Assembly (NCBI RefSeq): GCF_003201935.1
Contig: NZ_QJJL01000002.1
Span: forward strand, 620,001-684,000
Direction of reading: 5' to 3'
DNA from: Loktanella sp. PT4BL
GTDB lineage: Bacteria > Pseudomonadota > Alphaproteobacteria > Rhodobacterales > Rhodobacteraceae
DNA: 64,000 nt
Of the stretch, positions 52,162-61,799 are shown piece by piece. How positions within the stretch are numbered: position 1 is the first letter of the stretch; each line of letters starts with the position of its first letter. Below the pieces are notes generated by a model. The model ran no database searches and was not told where the DNA came from. It saw nothing but the letters and a program-made list of their open reading frames with translations. The position numbers and the translations under genes are program-made.

Positions 52162-52198
52162 CAAGGCTGTGCTGAAACAGCCTTGCCACCATTATTTT
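52162..52198 (+). terminator. Terminator after the MarR gene
   Basis: CAAGGCTGT (52162-52170) pairs with ACAGCCTTG (52177-52185), followed by a short AT-rich run ending ATTATTTT. Confidence 0.75.
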
Positions 52199-52204
52199 AC
52201 AAAT

Positions 52205-52222
52205 CTGTCGTCTTTCTGTGAC
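52205..52222 (+). promoter_or_regulatory. Pho box upstream of the phytase-like esterase
   Basis: CTGTCGT-CTTT-CTGTGAC: two 7-base repeats at the 11-base spacing of PhoB boxes (consensus CTGTCAT-N4-CTGTCAT). It lies 63 bases before the start codon. The second repeat also forms an inverted pair with GTCACAG at 52235-52241. Confidence 0.65.
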
Positions 52223-52284
52223 TTTTTGTTCTTGGTCACAGGTCATCCTCCCCCTGTCCATTTGATATCACACAGGAAGAACGA

Positions 52285-54423
52285 ATGACCTATCGCTCGC
52301 TGACGATGACGTCTGCCCTTGCCTTGCTTGCGGCCCCTGCATTCGCGCAGGACATGAACTTCAACCGCATCGCCTCTTTCATGGTCGCAGACAACCTGCC
52401 CGAAGCGGAGGAGACGTCTGCCGAGATCATCGCGGCCTCCGAAGATGGTATGACCTTGGTCTATACAGACAGCCCAGGCGCCTCGATCGGCTTTATCGAC
52501 ATCACGGATCCGGCAAACCCTGTCGCAGCCGGTGTATTCATGCCCGACGGCGAACCGACATCTGTGGCCGTTATCGGCAACTACGCACTGGCCGGTGTGA
52601 ACACATCCCCCAGCTACACTGAACCCTCAGGCTTTCTTGTCGAAATCGACATGACCACACAACAGGAAGTCGGCCGTTGCGACCTGCCGGGCCAGCCTGA
52701 CAGCGTGGGCATCGCGCCGGACGGATCATTCCTTGCAGTGGCCATTGAAAACGAACGCGACGAGGACCTTGGCGATGGTCGCGTCGGCCAGATGCCTGCC
52801 GGCTCTGTCTTCATGGTTGACCTGACCGCCGACGGCCTGATCGACTGTGCGACAGCCCGCGTCGCCGATATCACCGGTCTGGCCGATATCGCCCCCGAAG
52901 ACCCCGAGCCCGAGTTTGTCTCGATCAACGCCGAAAACGAAGTTGTGGTCACCCTGCAGGAAAACAACCACATTGTCGTTCTGTCCTCCGCGGGCGCGGT
53001 GCTGAGCCACTTCTCTGCCGGCGAAGTAACGCTTGAAGGCGTCGATACAGAAGAAGAAGGCGCGCTGGTGTTTGACCAGACCATCACTGTCCCGCGCGAA
53101 CCCGACAGCATCACTTGGATCGACAACACCCATTTCGCCATGGCCAACGAAGGCGACATGGACGGTGGATCGCGCGGCTGGACGATCTTCAGCCAGGACG
53201 GCGACCTTGTTTATGAAAGCGGGATGGATTTCGAAAATGCGATCATCCAGATCGGCCACTACCCTGAGGAACGTTCAGGCAACAAGGGTGTGGAACCCGA
53301 AAGCGTGACCTTCGATACCTTCGGTGGCACACCTTACGTCTTCGTCGGCGCGGAACGCGCATCGGTCGTCGGTGTCTATGACATCACCGATCCCGCCGCA
53401 CCCGTGTTGACCCAATTGCTACCATCGGGCATCGGGCCGGAAGGCTATGTGACCATTCCGGAACGTAACCTGCTGATCTCTGCCAATGAGACCGACGACG
53501 CAGGCCCGCGCGCCCATGTCATGATCTTTGAATATCAGGACGCGCCTGCCGCTTATCCGCATCTGACATCCGCAGGCATCGAGACGCTGACCGGTTGGGG
53601 TGCGATTTCCGGTCAGGTCGCTGCCGAGGACGGGACGATCTACGCAGTCAACGACAGCTTTTACGCAATGCAGCCGACAATCTTCCACATCGACGTCAGC
53701 CAGACACCCGCGCAGATCGTCGATGCCATTCGTGTCACGCGCGAAGGCCAGCCGGCACAGCTGATGGATATGGAAGGTATCACGCTGGATGGTGAGGGCG
53801 GTTTCTGGATCGCGTCCGAAGGTCGTTCCGACCGCCTTGTCCCGCACGCGATCTACCACGTCGGATCTGATGGCGCGATTGAAGACTACATCACCTTGCC
53901 CAACGCACTGCTTGCCGTCGAAGCCCGATTCGGGTTCGAAGGCATCACGCGGGTGGGCGATATGCTTTACATCGCCGTGCAGCGCGAATGGCGCGATGAT
54001 CCGGCAAACCACGCAAAGGTGTTGGGGTATAACCTCGACAGCGAGGAATGGTCCGTCATCCATTATCCGCTGACCGTGCCAGCAACAGGCTGGGTGGGCC
54101 TTTCCGAAATCACAGCCCATGATGACAGGGTTTACTTCATCGAGCGCGACAACCAGCTTGATGCGCGTGCCGTGACTAAGCAGATCACCAGCGTGCCGCT
54201 GAGCGCGATGGATGCAATGGTTCCGCTGGGCGAAACCCCTGCGGTTCTGGAGCCCCAACTGGTTGTTGATCTGCTACCCGCGCTCACCTCTACGGGTGGC
54301 TACGTTCTGGACAAGGTCGAGGGTCTGGCCATCACCGACGACGGGACCATGTGGGTCTCGACAGACAACGATGGTGTAGATGACCACTCAGGTGAGACGA
54401 TGTTCTTCGCAATACAACCCTGA
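52285..54423 (+). CDS. Exported choice-of-anchor/phytase-like esterase
   Basis: A 712-residue protein with a signal peptide (cleavage near AFA-QD) and two parts. The N-terminal half is a beta-propeller with LVIVD-type repeats (FIDITDPANPVAAG; VYDITDPAAPVLTQ). The C-terminal half is a phytase-like esterase propeller (LMDMEGITLDGEGGFWIASE, GFEGITRVGDMLYIAVQ). It probably releases phosphate from organic esters in the periplasm or outside the cell. A Pho box precedes it, matching phosphate-starvation control, and ugp genes follow. Confidence 0.82.
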   Translation: MTYRSLTMTSALALLAAPAFAQDMNFNRIASFMVADNLPEAEETSAEIIAASEDGMTLVYTDSPGASIGFIDITDPANPVAAGVFMPDGEPTSVAVIGNYALAGVNTSPSYTEPSGFLVEIDMTTQQEVGRCDLPGQPDSVGIAPDGSFLAVAIENERDEDLGDGRVGQMPAGSVFMVDLTADGLIDCATARVADITGLADIAPEDPEPEFVSINAENEVVVTLQENNHIVVLSSAGAVLSHFSAGEVTLEGVDTEEEGALVFDQTITVPREPDSITWIDNTHFAMANEGDMDGGSRGWTIFSQDGDLVYESGMDFENAIIQIGHYPEERSGNKGVEPESVTFDTFGGTPYVFVGAERASVVGVYDITDPAAPVLTQLLPSGIGPEGYVTIPERNLLISANETDDAGPRAHVMIFEYQDAPAAYPHLTSAGIETLTGWGAISGQVAAEDGTIYAVNDSFYAMQPTIFHIDVSQTPAQIVDAIRVTREGQPAQLMDMEGITLDGEGGFWIASEGRSDRLVPHAIYHVGSDGAIEDYITLPNALLAVEARFGFEGITRVGDMLYIAVQREWRDDPANHAKVLGYNLDSEEWSVIHYPLTVPATGWVGLSEITAHDDRVYFIERDNQLDARAVTKQITSVPLSAMDAMVPLGETPAVLEPQLVVDLLPALTSTGGYVLDKVEGLAITDDGTMWVSTDNDGVDDHSGETMFFAIQP

Positions 54424-54449
54424 CCACAGCCCTAAACAACATGACTACT

Positions 54450-54486
54450 GCGCCTGTGGATTACATCCACGGGCGCATTTTATTTA
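54450..54486 (+). terminator. Rho-independent terminator after the esterase gene
   Basis: GCGCCTGTGGA pairs with TCCACGGGCGC (11 bp, one G-U) around TTACA, then ATTTTATTTA. Confidence 0.88.
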
Positions 54487-54784
54487 TTAATTACAGAATA
54501 TTGTGATGCCTTCTTACTGGTTCAAAATCTGACCTGAACCGTTGTATGACACGAGTAATGCACCACACGCACTACAACCTCTGCGATGTTACAAAAACTT
54601 TGCATGTTTGTTAAATACGCGTGACCTTCGGGGACCATTGGAGCGTTGGTAGTGTGGGTGGGGGCCCTGCTGCGGCAGTTTCATTCGGCCGGACAGACGG
54701 CTCTGCCAGACAGGTTTTGCGCCCCCTTCCACAGACAACCATCTCTTTTTGCCCAAGCGGCAATGTTCAATGGAAGGAACGTAA
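54487..54784 (+). other. Gene-free leader/promoter region of the ugp operon
   Basis: No convincing gene is present. At 54587, 54598 and 54609 lie TGTTACA, CTTTGCA and TGTTAAA, spaced exactly 11 bases, a weak resemblance to repeated PhoB half-sites. AGGAAC precedes the ugpB ATG. I see no other structure I can defend. Confidence 0.35.
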
Positions 54785-56086
54785 ATGTCCCGTATTACGC
54801 TTACCAGCGCCGTCATGTCACTTGCGCTGACCACAGCTGCCTCTGCGCAGACCGAGATCGAGCTCTGGCACGCCATGGGCGGTGCTCTTGGTGAATCCGT
54901 CAACCAGATCGCCGAGAACTTCAACGCCTCTCAGGATGATGTCCGGCTGACACCTGTGTTCAAGGGTACTTATGAAGAAACCCTGACCGCTGGTATCGCC
55001 GCGTTCCGTGCGGGCGAACAGCCGCACATCATGCAGGTATTCGATGCCGGTGCCGCAACGGTCATCGGCGCGAAAGGTGCCACAATCCCCGTGCAGGATC
55101 TGCTGTCCGACAACGGCGTAGACTTCGACATCGAAGATTACATCTCCGGCGTGCGTTACTTCTTCGCCGATAGCGACGGCAAGATGATCGGCATGCCGTT
55201 CAACTCTTCCTCGCCCATCATGTACTATAATGTCGATGCGCTCGAAGCTGCCGGCGTCACACCGCCCGCCACTTGGGAAGAGTTCCAGGAAACAACTGCA
55301 CCGGCCCTGGCAGCCGCAGGCTATATCCCGCTGGCACAATCGCACCTGCCATGGATCTTCACTGAAAACTTCCACAGCCGCCACAACCTGCCCTTCGCGA
55401 CAAACGACAACGGTTACGGCGGTCTGGACACACAGATCCTCGTCAACAACGATGCTATCAAGGCCCATTTCACCGCGCTGACCGAATGGCAGGATGCGGG
55501 CTATTTTGAATGGTATGGCACAGGCTGGGGCGACAACCAGACCCCCTTCGAAGAAGGTAAAGTCGCAATCTGGCTCGGCTCGTCCGGCTCCTTTGGTGGC
55601 CTTGCCCAGAAAGACCTCGGGTTCGATTTCTCGGCAACCTACCTGCCCTACTGGGAAGCCGTCACATCAGAGCCAAAGCAGACCTTCATCGGTGGCGCAG
55701 CGCTGTTTGCCATGTCCGGCAAATCTGACGCGGAAAATGCAGCAACAGCACGGTTCTTCGAGTATCTGACAGCGCCTGAAACACAGGTGTTGTGGCACAA
55801 GGAAACAGGCTACGTGCCAATCACCGAAGCCGCCTATGAGATGGCCGCTGCCGAAGGATACTACGCAGAGCAGCCTGCCGCTGAAATCGGCATTAAGCAG
55901 CTGTCACTTGCCGCAGGCGAAAACACCCGCGGGTACCGCATGGGCTTTTACGTGCAGATCCGTGACGTGATGAACCGTGAATACGGCCGCATCCTGACCG
56001 GTGAAACCTCGGTCGAGGACGCTTTTGCGACGATCGAAGAAGAAGCCAACCAGCTTCTGTCACGCTTCGCGCAGACCCAAGGCTAG
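54785..56086 (+). CDS. ugpB: sn-Glycerol-3-phosphate ABC transporter substrate-binding protein UgpB
   Basis: A 433-residue periplasmic protein with a signal peptide (cleavage near ASA-QT) and family-typical TEIELWHAMGGALGESVN at the mature N-terminus. GMPFNSSSPIMYYNVDAL and the C-terminal YRMGFYVQIRDVMNREY are shared with UgpB. It binds glycerol-3-phosphate or glycerophosphodiesters. It is followed by a hairpin, then ugpA. Confidence 0.93.
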   Translation: MSRITLTSAVMSLALTTAASAQTEIELWHAMGGALGESVNQIAENFNASQDDVRLTPVFKGTYEETLTAGIAAFRAGEQPHIMQVFDAGAATVIGAKGATIPVQDLLSDNGVDFDIEDYISGVRYFFADSDGKMIGMPFNSSSPIMYYNVDALEAAGVTPPATWEEFQETTAPALAAAGYIPLAQSHLPWIFTENFHSRHNLPFATNDNGYGGLDTQILVNNDAIKAHFTALTEWQDAGYFEWYGTGWGDNQTPFEEGKVAIWLGSSGSFGGLAQKDLGFDFSATYLPYWEAVTSEPKQTFIGGAALFAMSGKSDAENAATARFFEYLTAPETQVLWHKETGYVPITEAAYEMAAAEGYYAEQPAAEIGIKQLSLAAGENTRGYRMGFYVQIRDVMNREYGRILTGETSVEDAFATIEEEANQLLSRFAQTQG

Positions 56087-56110
56087 CGCCAAATCATCCG
56101 ATAATACCCG

Positions 56111-56136
56111 AACGGCCGCCGGAAAAGGCGGCCGTT
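56111..56136 (+). terminator. Intercistronic hairpin between ugpB and ugpA
   Basis: AACGGCCGCC and GGCGGCCGTT form a perfect 10-bp stem with a 6-base loop. Such structures after binding-protein genes protect the 5' mRNA or partly attenuate, raising UgpB over the permeases. Confidence 0.65.
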
Positions 56137-56159
56137 CTCACGTACCCAAAGGAACACTT

Positions 56160-57041
56160 ATGAAACGGGCCGGATTTACGACTGTCTCTTTACCTGTGCT
56201 GCTCTTGCTGCCCCAGCTTGTGATCATCGCGGTCTTTTTCTATTGGCCGACGGTCGTGGCTTTGCAGTCTTCGTTCTACCTGCAAGACCCCTTCGGCTTT
56301 GGCTCCACATTCGTGGGCTTGCAAAACTACATCGACCTTTTTGGCAGTCGCGAGTATCGCAGGATTGCGTCCTTCACCGTGGTCTTTTCACTGCTGGTCA
56401 CCTTCTTTTCGCTGGCAATCGCCTTGGTCCTTGCCGTCAAGGCCGACAAGGTGCTGCGCGGCGCACGCACCTACCGGACCCTGCTGATGTGGGTGTATGC
56501 GGTCGCCCCTCCGGTGGCAGGCTTCATCGCCGTCATCATGTTCAACCAAAGCTGGGGGCCGCTCACCGAATTCTTCGGGTTTTTCGGCCATGATTACATG
56601 GTCGGGGTCAACTTCAACGATACCGCCTTTTCGATGATCCTTGCCTCGGTCTGGAAACAGGTCCCGGTGAACTTCATCTTCTTTCTGTCCGGCCTGCAAT
56701 CGATCCCGCGTTCGGTGCGCGAGGCAGCTTTGATTGATAATCGCTCGGCTTCGGGGCGGTTCTGGGACGTGACCTTTCCACTGCTGGCACCAACCGGTTT
56801 CTTTCTGTTGATCATCAACATCACCTATTCACTGTTTGACACCTTCGGCATCGTTGACATCGTCGTCAAAGGAGAGCCGGGCAACAACCCGATGACACTG
56901 GTCTACAAGGTCTATGTCGACGGCTTTCGCGGCAATGACCTTGGCGGGTCTTCAGCTCAATCGGTCATCCTCATGGTCCTGGTGCTGGCGCTCACGATCT
57001 TCCAGTTCCGTCTGATCGACAGACGCATCCACTATACATAA
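56160..57041 (+). CDS. ugpA: Glycerol-3-phosphate ABC transporter permease UgpA
   Basis: A 293-residue permease with six helices starting LPVLLLLPQLVIIAVFFYWP. The EAA loop REAALIDNRSASGRFWDVTF contacts the ATPase. ATG 56160 follows AAAGGAAC; the frame is open upstream into ugpB in another register and was trimmed. It is 11 bases before ugpE. Confidence 0.93.
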   Translation: MKRAGFTTVSLPVLLLLPQLVIIAVFFYWPTVVALQSSFYLQDPFGFGSTFVGLQNYIDLFGSREYRRIASFTVVFSLLVTFFSLAIALVLAVKADKVLRGARTYRTLLMWVYAVAPPVAGFIAVIMFNQSWGPLTEFFGFFGHDYMVGVNFNDTAFSMILASVWKQVPVNFIFFLSGLQSIPRSVREAALIDNRSASGRFWDVTFPLLAPTGFFLLIINITYSLFDTFGIVDIVVKGEPGNNPMTLVYKVYVDGFRGNDLGGSSAQSVILMVLVLALTIFQFRLIDRRIHYT

Positions 57042-57052
57042 GGGTCGGTTCA

Positions 57053-57904
57053 ATGCGTAAACTCAAACTGTCGACCGTGCTCGATCACGCTGTTCTCATT
57101 GCGGGCAGCCTGTTCATGATACTGCCACTGTTAATGCTTTTGCAGATGACAACCGTGCCGGACACCGAAATCATCCGTACCGGCCCGTCGCTGACCATTG
57201 GCGACCAGCTGGATGACAATTTTCGCAAAGCCATGTTCGAAGCATCAGGCTTTTCCGGTGAAAACACCGGTCTGTCGATGCTCAAGAATAGCATGATCCT
57301 TGGCATCGGCTTTGCTTTTGGCAAGATCGTCCTCGGGATGATGGCTGCCTATGCCATCGTCTACTTCCGCCTGCGCTTTGCCACTTTTGCCTTCTGGCTG
57401 ATCTTCACGACGCTGCTTTTGCCGCTCGAAGTCCGCATCCTGCCCTCTTACGAGGTGGTGCAGTGGCTTGGCATGCTCAACACCTACCAAGGACTGATCA
57501 TCCCGCTGATCGCCTCTGCCACGGCCACCTTCTTTTTCCGGCAGTTTTTCCGCTCTGTCCCCGAAGAACTGGTCGAGGCCGCCCGCATCGACGGTGCAGG
57601 GCCTGTGAAATTCTTCATCGATATCCTTGTGCCGCTCAGCCAGACGATGATCGCGGCCATGTTCATCATCATGTTCGTCTATGGCTGGAACCAATACCTC
57701 TGGCCCACAATGATCACGACAGATGAAGACATGTACACGCTTGTGCGGGGTATCAAACAGATCGTGCAGGTTCTCGAAGGTGCGGTGGTGCCCGAGTTCG
57801 GGCGCTCCAACGTTCTGGCCCTCGTGGCCGTCATTCCACCGGTTCTTGTGGTGGTGTTTTTCCAAAGCTGGTTCGTCAAGGGCCTCACTGAATCCGACAA
57901 ATAG
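57053..57904 (+). CDS. ugpE: Glycerol-3-phosphate ABC transporter permease UgpE
   Basis: A 283-residue permease, partner of UgpA. The EAA loop reads EELVEAARIDGAGPVKFFID, and AMFIIMFVYGWNQYLWPTMI is the conserved UgpE-type segment. It is 9 bases before ugpC. Confidence 0.94.
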   Translation: MRKLKLSTVLDHAVLIAGSLFMILPLLMLLQMTTVPDTEIIRTGPSLTIGDQLDDNFRKAMFEASGFSGENTGLSMLKNSMILGIGFAFGKIVLGMMAAYAIVYFRLRFATFAFWLIFTTLLLPLEVRILPSYEVVQWLGMLNTYQGLIIPLIASATATFFFRQFFRSVPEELVEAARIDGAGPVKFFIDILVPLSQTMIAAMFIIMFVYGWNQYLWPTMITTDEDMYTLVRGIKQIVQVLEGAVVPEFGRSNVLALVAVIPPVLVVVFFQSWFVKGLTESDK

Positions 57905-57913
57905 GCAAAATAC

Positions 57914-58947
<1,034 letters not shown>

Positions 58948-58951
<4 letters not shown>

Positions 58952-59949
58952 CCCCCACAGTGGATACGCTGCAGATCGTCAGCGCCGCGGATCGCAGCCG
59001 GATCATGGCCGCACCGCGCACCTCTGCGGCGCATCGCGCGCTTCTGGCAAGTCTGCCGGGGCTGAACGCGGTGCAGCAGGGCGGGACGGCAGGCGCGCAA
59101 CAGCTTCCCGGCGTTTTTCCAATCGTTGCATGGAACCTCGAACGCTGCCTCTTTCCGCAAGACAGCGCCGCCCATCTGTCCGGCATTGCTCCGCAAATCG
59201 TTCTGCTGTCCGAGATGGACCACGGCATGGCCCGTACCAAGCAGCGCCATACCACAGCCGACATGGCGCAGGCGCTTGGGATGACCTACGCCTTCGGGGT
59301 GGAGTTCTATGAGATGGATCTTGGTGGTCCGACCGAGCAAGCGTTTTGCGATGATGATTTCAACGCGTGCGGCTGGCACGGCAACGCAATTCTCAGCGCT
59401 GTCCCTTTTGAGAGGGTAACAATGATCCGCCTTGACGATCACGGCCATTGGTTCACCCCCGACGCGGGCGGTGATGCGGGCCAGCCACGTGTAGGTGGGC
59501 GCAATGCGATTGCAGCGGTCGTTCCGACAATCAACGGCCCGTTATGCGTTGTCTCGACCCACCTTGAAAGCAACGCGGATGGCGCGCACCGCGCCAAACA
59601 GTTCGACCTGCTGATGGCAAAAGTCGATGCTTTTGCCCCCGGTCTGCCGGTTGTGATCGGCGGTGACCTGAACACGGGCAACCACATGCCGCCCGACTTT
59701 GACTGGCGCGATGAAGCCCTCTTTGCCAATGCCGAGGCGCGAGGCTACGACTGGTCCTTCACGGCCGACGGGATGACGACCCGCCCCAGTCTGATCACGC
59801 TGCACCCGGCACGCCAGATGAAGCTCGACTGGATCTGCGGGCGTGGGGTGAGTTGCCTGTCAAAGGGTGTGCTGGCGTCGCTCGATCCAAGCGGGCGCCC
59901 GCTCTCGGACCATGACGCAGTCCATGCGCGGATCGCGCTTACGACCTGA
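58948..59949 (+). CDS. Endonuclease/exonuclease/phosphatase-family enzyme
   Basis: A 333-residue protein with the EEP catalytic blocks: [55 protein letters not shown] and [12 protein letters not shown]. It lacks a signal peptide. Coupled by a 4-base overlap to ugpC, it probably acts on a phosphoester taken up by the transporter, for example glycerophosphodiesters, rather than DNA; this is inference. Confidence 0.85.
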
Positions 59950-59979
59950 TCGCGCCCGTCTGATCCGGCGTGCAACCGC

Positions 59980-60444
59980 CTACATCAGCGCGTAAAGCCG
60001 CATCAGCACGCTTTGCTCTTTGCGCGCGCCAACGCCGACAAAGAGCGTGCGGTTCACCCAGCCGTAGCGGCTATCGCCGGTTTCCAGCCTTGCATGGGTC
60101 CGCATGTAATAGCTGTCGGGCGCGACGTCCTCGCCGCGCGCAATAGCGGCGATCACCTCTTGCGGGCCATGACGAAACCCGTAGTTCACGATCTCGATCG
60201 TAGCACCGTCATGGGTTTCCAGCGCATAGCGTGTGTCCAGTTCCGCCAGACCGTCGGCAAAGATGGTCTGCCAATCTGCCCCGACGTTCAGAATCCGGCC
60301 CTTCAGTTGCGGGCCGTCCATCGTACCGCCCACAATCGGAATGATCCGGCGCGCGCCAGCACGGCCCTGCCCCATCGCGCGGATCGGGTCCAGCTGCACC
60401 GTCAGATCAGTGACCCAGACAAGCTTTGGTTCGGGCAAGTTCAT
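59980..60444 (-). CDS. DUF3237 family protein
   Basis: A 154-residue cytoplasmic protein. VWVTDLTVQLDPIRAMGQGR, ARRIIPIVGGTMDGPQLKGR and HGPQEVIAAIARGEDV follow the DUF3237 pattern, a small beta-barrel of unknown function often next to aromatic-degradation genes. ATG 60444 has AAAGG at a 9-base spacing; the ATG at 60453 has none. Divergent from the MarR-SDR-fcs genes. Confidence 0.85.
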   Translation of the reverse strand: MNLPEPKLVWVTDLTVQLDPIRAMGQGRAGARRIIPIVGGTMDGPQLKGRILNVGADWQTIFADGLAELDTRYALETHDGATIEIVNYGFRHGPQEVIAAIARGEDVAPDSYYMRTHARLETGDSRYGWVNRTLFVGVGARKEQSVLMRLYALM

Positions 60445-60506
60445 CACAGTCATCCTTTCTGCGGCACGCGTGCAAAACTGTTTACCTACTTAACAATATA
60501 CGCTAT

Positions 60507-60520
60507 GTCTGTCGAGAGAC
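60507..60520. promoter_or_regulatory. Dyad in the DUF3237-MarR divergent promoter
   Basis: GTCTGTCGAGAGAC is a 14-base palindrome with one mismatched pair, 15 bases before the MarR start. It is the best operator candidate for that protein in the gap. Confidence 0.4.
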
Positions 60521-60535
60521 TTAGGGAGGCACATC

Positions 60536-61018
60536 ATGGCACCTCGCGCGGCTGCGAAACAGATAAAGACCGACACGACACGCGTCGTCTCGGATCTCGA
60601 GACGTTGATTGGCTACAACATGAAACGGGCCTATGTGGCAATCCAGAAAGACTTTCGCGCAGCACTTGGCGAGGGTGGGCTTTCGCCACGCACTTTCTCG
60701 GCGCTGTCACTGGTCGTCGCCCACCCCAATATCAGCCAAAGCAGCCTCGCAAGGATGCTCGGGATCGAACGCTCCGGCCTCGTTGCCATCATTGACGAAC
60801 TTGAACGCCGCAACTTTCTGACGCGCAGCGTTGTGCCTGATGATCGCCGTATACAGGCGCTGGTTGCCACGTCGGATGGTCAGCTGGCCTATCACGACAC
60901 TCTGGCAACGGTTCAGGCACATGAAGATCGCCTTCTGGCCGATCTCTCCGCTTCGGACAAAGAAACGCTGATGCAGCTTTTGAAAAAAATCCGCCTCACA
61001 GATAAGGAGGGCCTGTAA
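60536..61018 (+). CDS. MarR-family regulator (CouR/FerC-like setting)
   Basis: A 160-residue MarR protein: [39 protein letters not shown] and the wing [24 protein letters not shown] precedes the ATG. Its stop shares a base with the SDR start, and feruloyl-CoA synthase follows. MarR proteins in this setting (CouR, FerC) sense hydroxycinnamoyl-CoA thioesters; the same is inferred here. Confidence 0.88.
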   Translation: MAPRAAAKQIKTDTTRVVSDLETLIGYNMKRAYVAIQKDFRAALGEGGLSPRTFSALSLVVAHPNISQSSLARMLGIERSGLVAIIDELERRNFLTRSVVPDDRRIQALVATSDGQLAYHDTLATVQAHEDRLLADLSASDKETLMQLLKKIRLTDKEGL

Positions 61019-61785
61019 TGCAGGACTGGTCGGGACATGGCGCAATCGTCACAGGTGCGGCCTCGGGGCTGGGGGCCGCAACCGCTGAAAGGCTTGCAGC
61101 CAGCGGGCTGAAGGTCACGATCTTTGATATGAATGCGACCGCGGGGCAAGCACAGGCCGACAAGGTCGGCGGCACATTTGCCGCCGTCGATGTTTCAAAC
61201 CCCCAATCTGTCGCAGACGGGATTGCCAAGGCCGAGGCCACCCATGGCCCGATCCGCGTTCTGGTCAATTGCGCAGGCATCGCCGCCGCCGCCAAAACCG
61301 TGTCGCGCGGCGAAGCCCACGATCCGGATATGTTCGACCGCGTGATCCGCGTGAACCTGATCGGCAGCTTCAATTGCGCCAGTCAGGCGGCCGCGCGTAT
61401 GGTGGCCGCCGACCCGATTGATGCGGACGGCGCGCGCGGTGTGATCATCAACACCGCCTCGGTCGCGGCCTATGACGGGCAGATCGGGCAGTTGGCCTAC
61501 TCTGCCAGTAAAGGCGGCATCGTGGGCATGACCCTGCCCATGGCCCGCGATCTGGCCGACAAGGGCATCCGCGTTTGCACCATCGCACCGGGGCTTTTCC
61601 TCACGCCGCTCCTGCGCGAACTACCCGAAGAAGTGCAGGCCTCGCTTGGCGCACAGGTGCCCTTCCCGTCCCGTCTGGGCGATCCCGCCGAATATGGCGA
61701 ACTGGTCGATCACATCACCCGCAACCCGATGCTCAACGGTGAGGTCATCCGTCTGGATGGCGCAATCCGTATGGCGCCACGCTAG
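61018..61785 (+). CDS. SDR dehydrogenase, 3-hydroxyacyl-CoA-dehydrogenase-like
   Basis: A 255-residue [18 protein letters not shown] binds NAD(H), and [21 protein letters not shown] has the Ser-Tyr-Lys catalytic set. The sequence is close to type II 3-hydroxyacyl-CoA dehydrogenases ([14 protein letters not shown]). Between MarR and fcs, it may oxidise a 3-hydroxyacyl-CoA of the hydroxycinnamate side chain. Confidence 0.88.
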   Translation: MQDWSGHGAIVTGAASGLGAATAERLAASGLKVTIFDMNATAGQAQADKVGGTFAAVDVSNPQSVADGIAKAEATHGPIRVLVNCAGIAAAAKTVSRGEAHDPDMFDRVIRVNLIGSFNCASQAAARMVAADPIDADGARGVIINTASVAAYDGQIGQLAYSASKGGIVGMTLPMARDLADKGIRVCTIAPGLFLTPLLRELPEEVQASLGAQVPFPSRLGDPAEYGELVDHITRNPMLNGEVIRLDGAIRMAPR

Positions 61786-61799
61786 AGAGACCCAAGGCC

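Noticed and set aside
54587..54615. Pho box before ugpB
   Set aside because: 11-base spacing is present but only about half of the consensus bases match; kept only as a note in the leader region.
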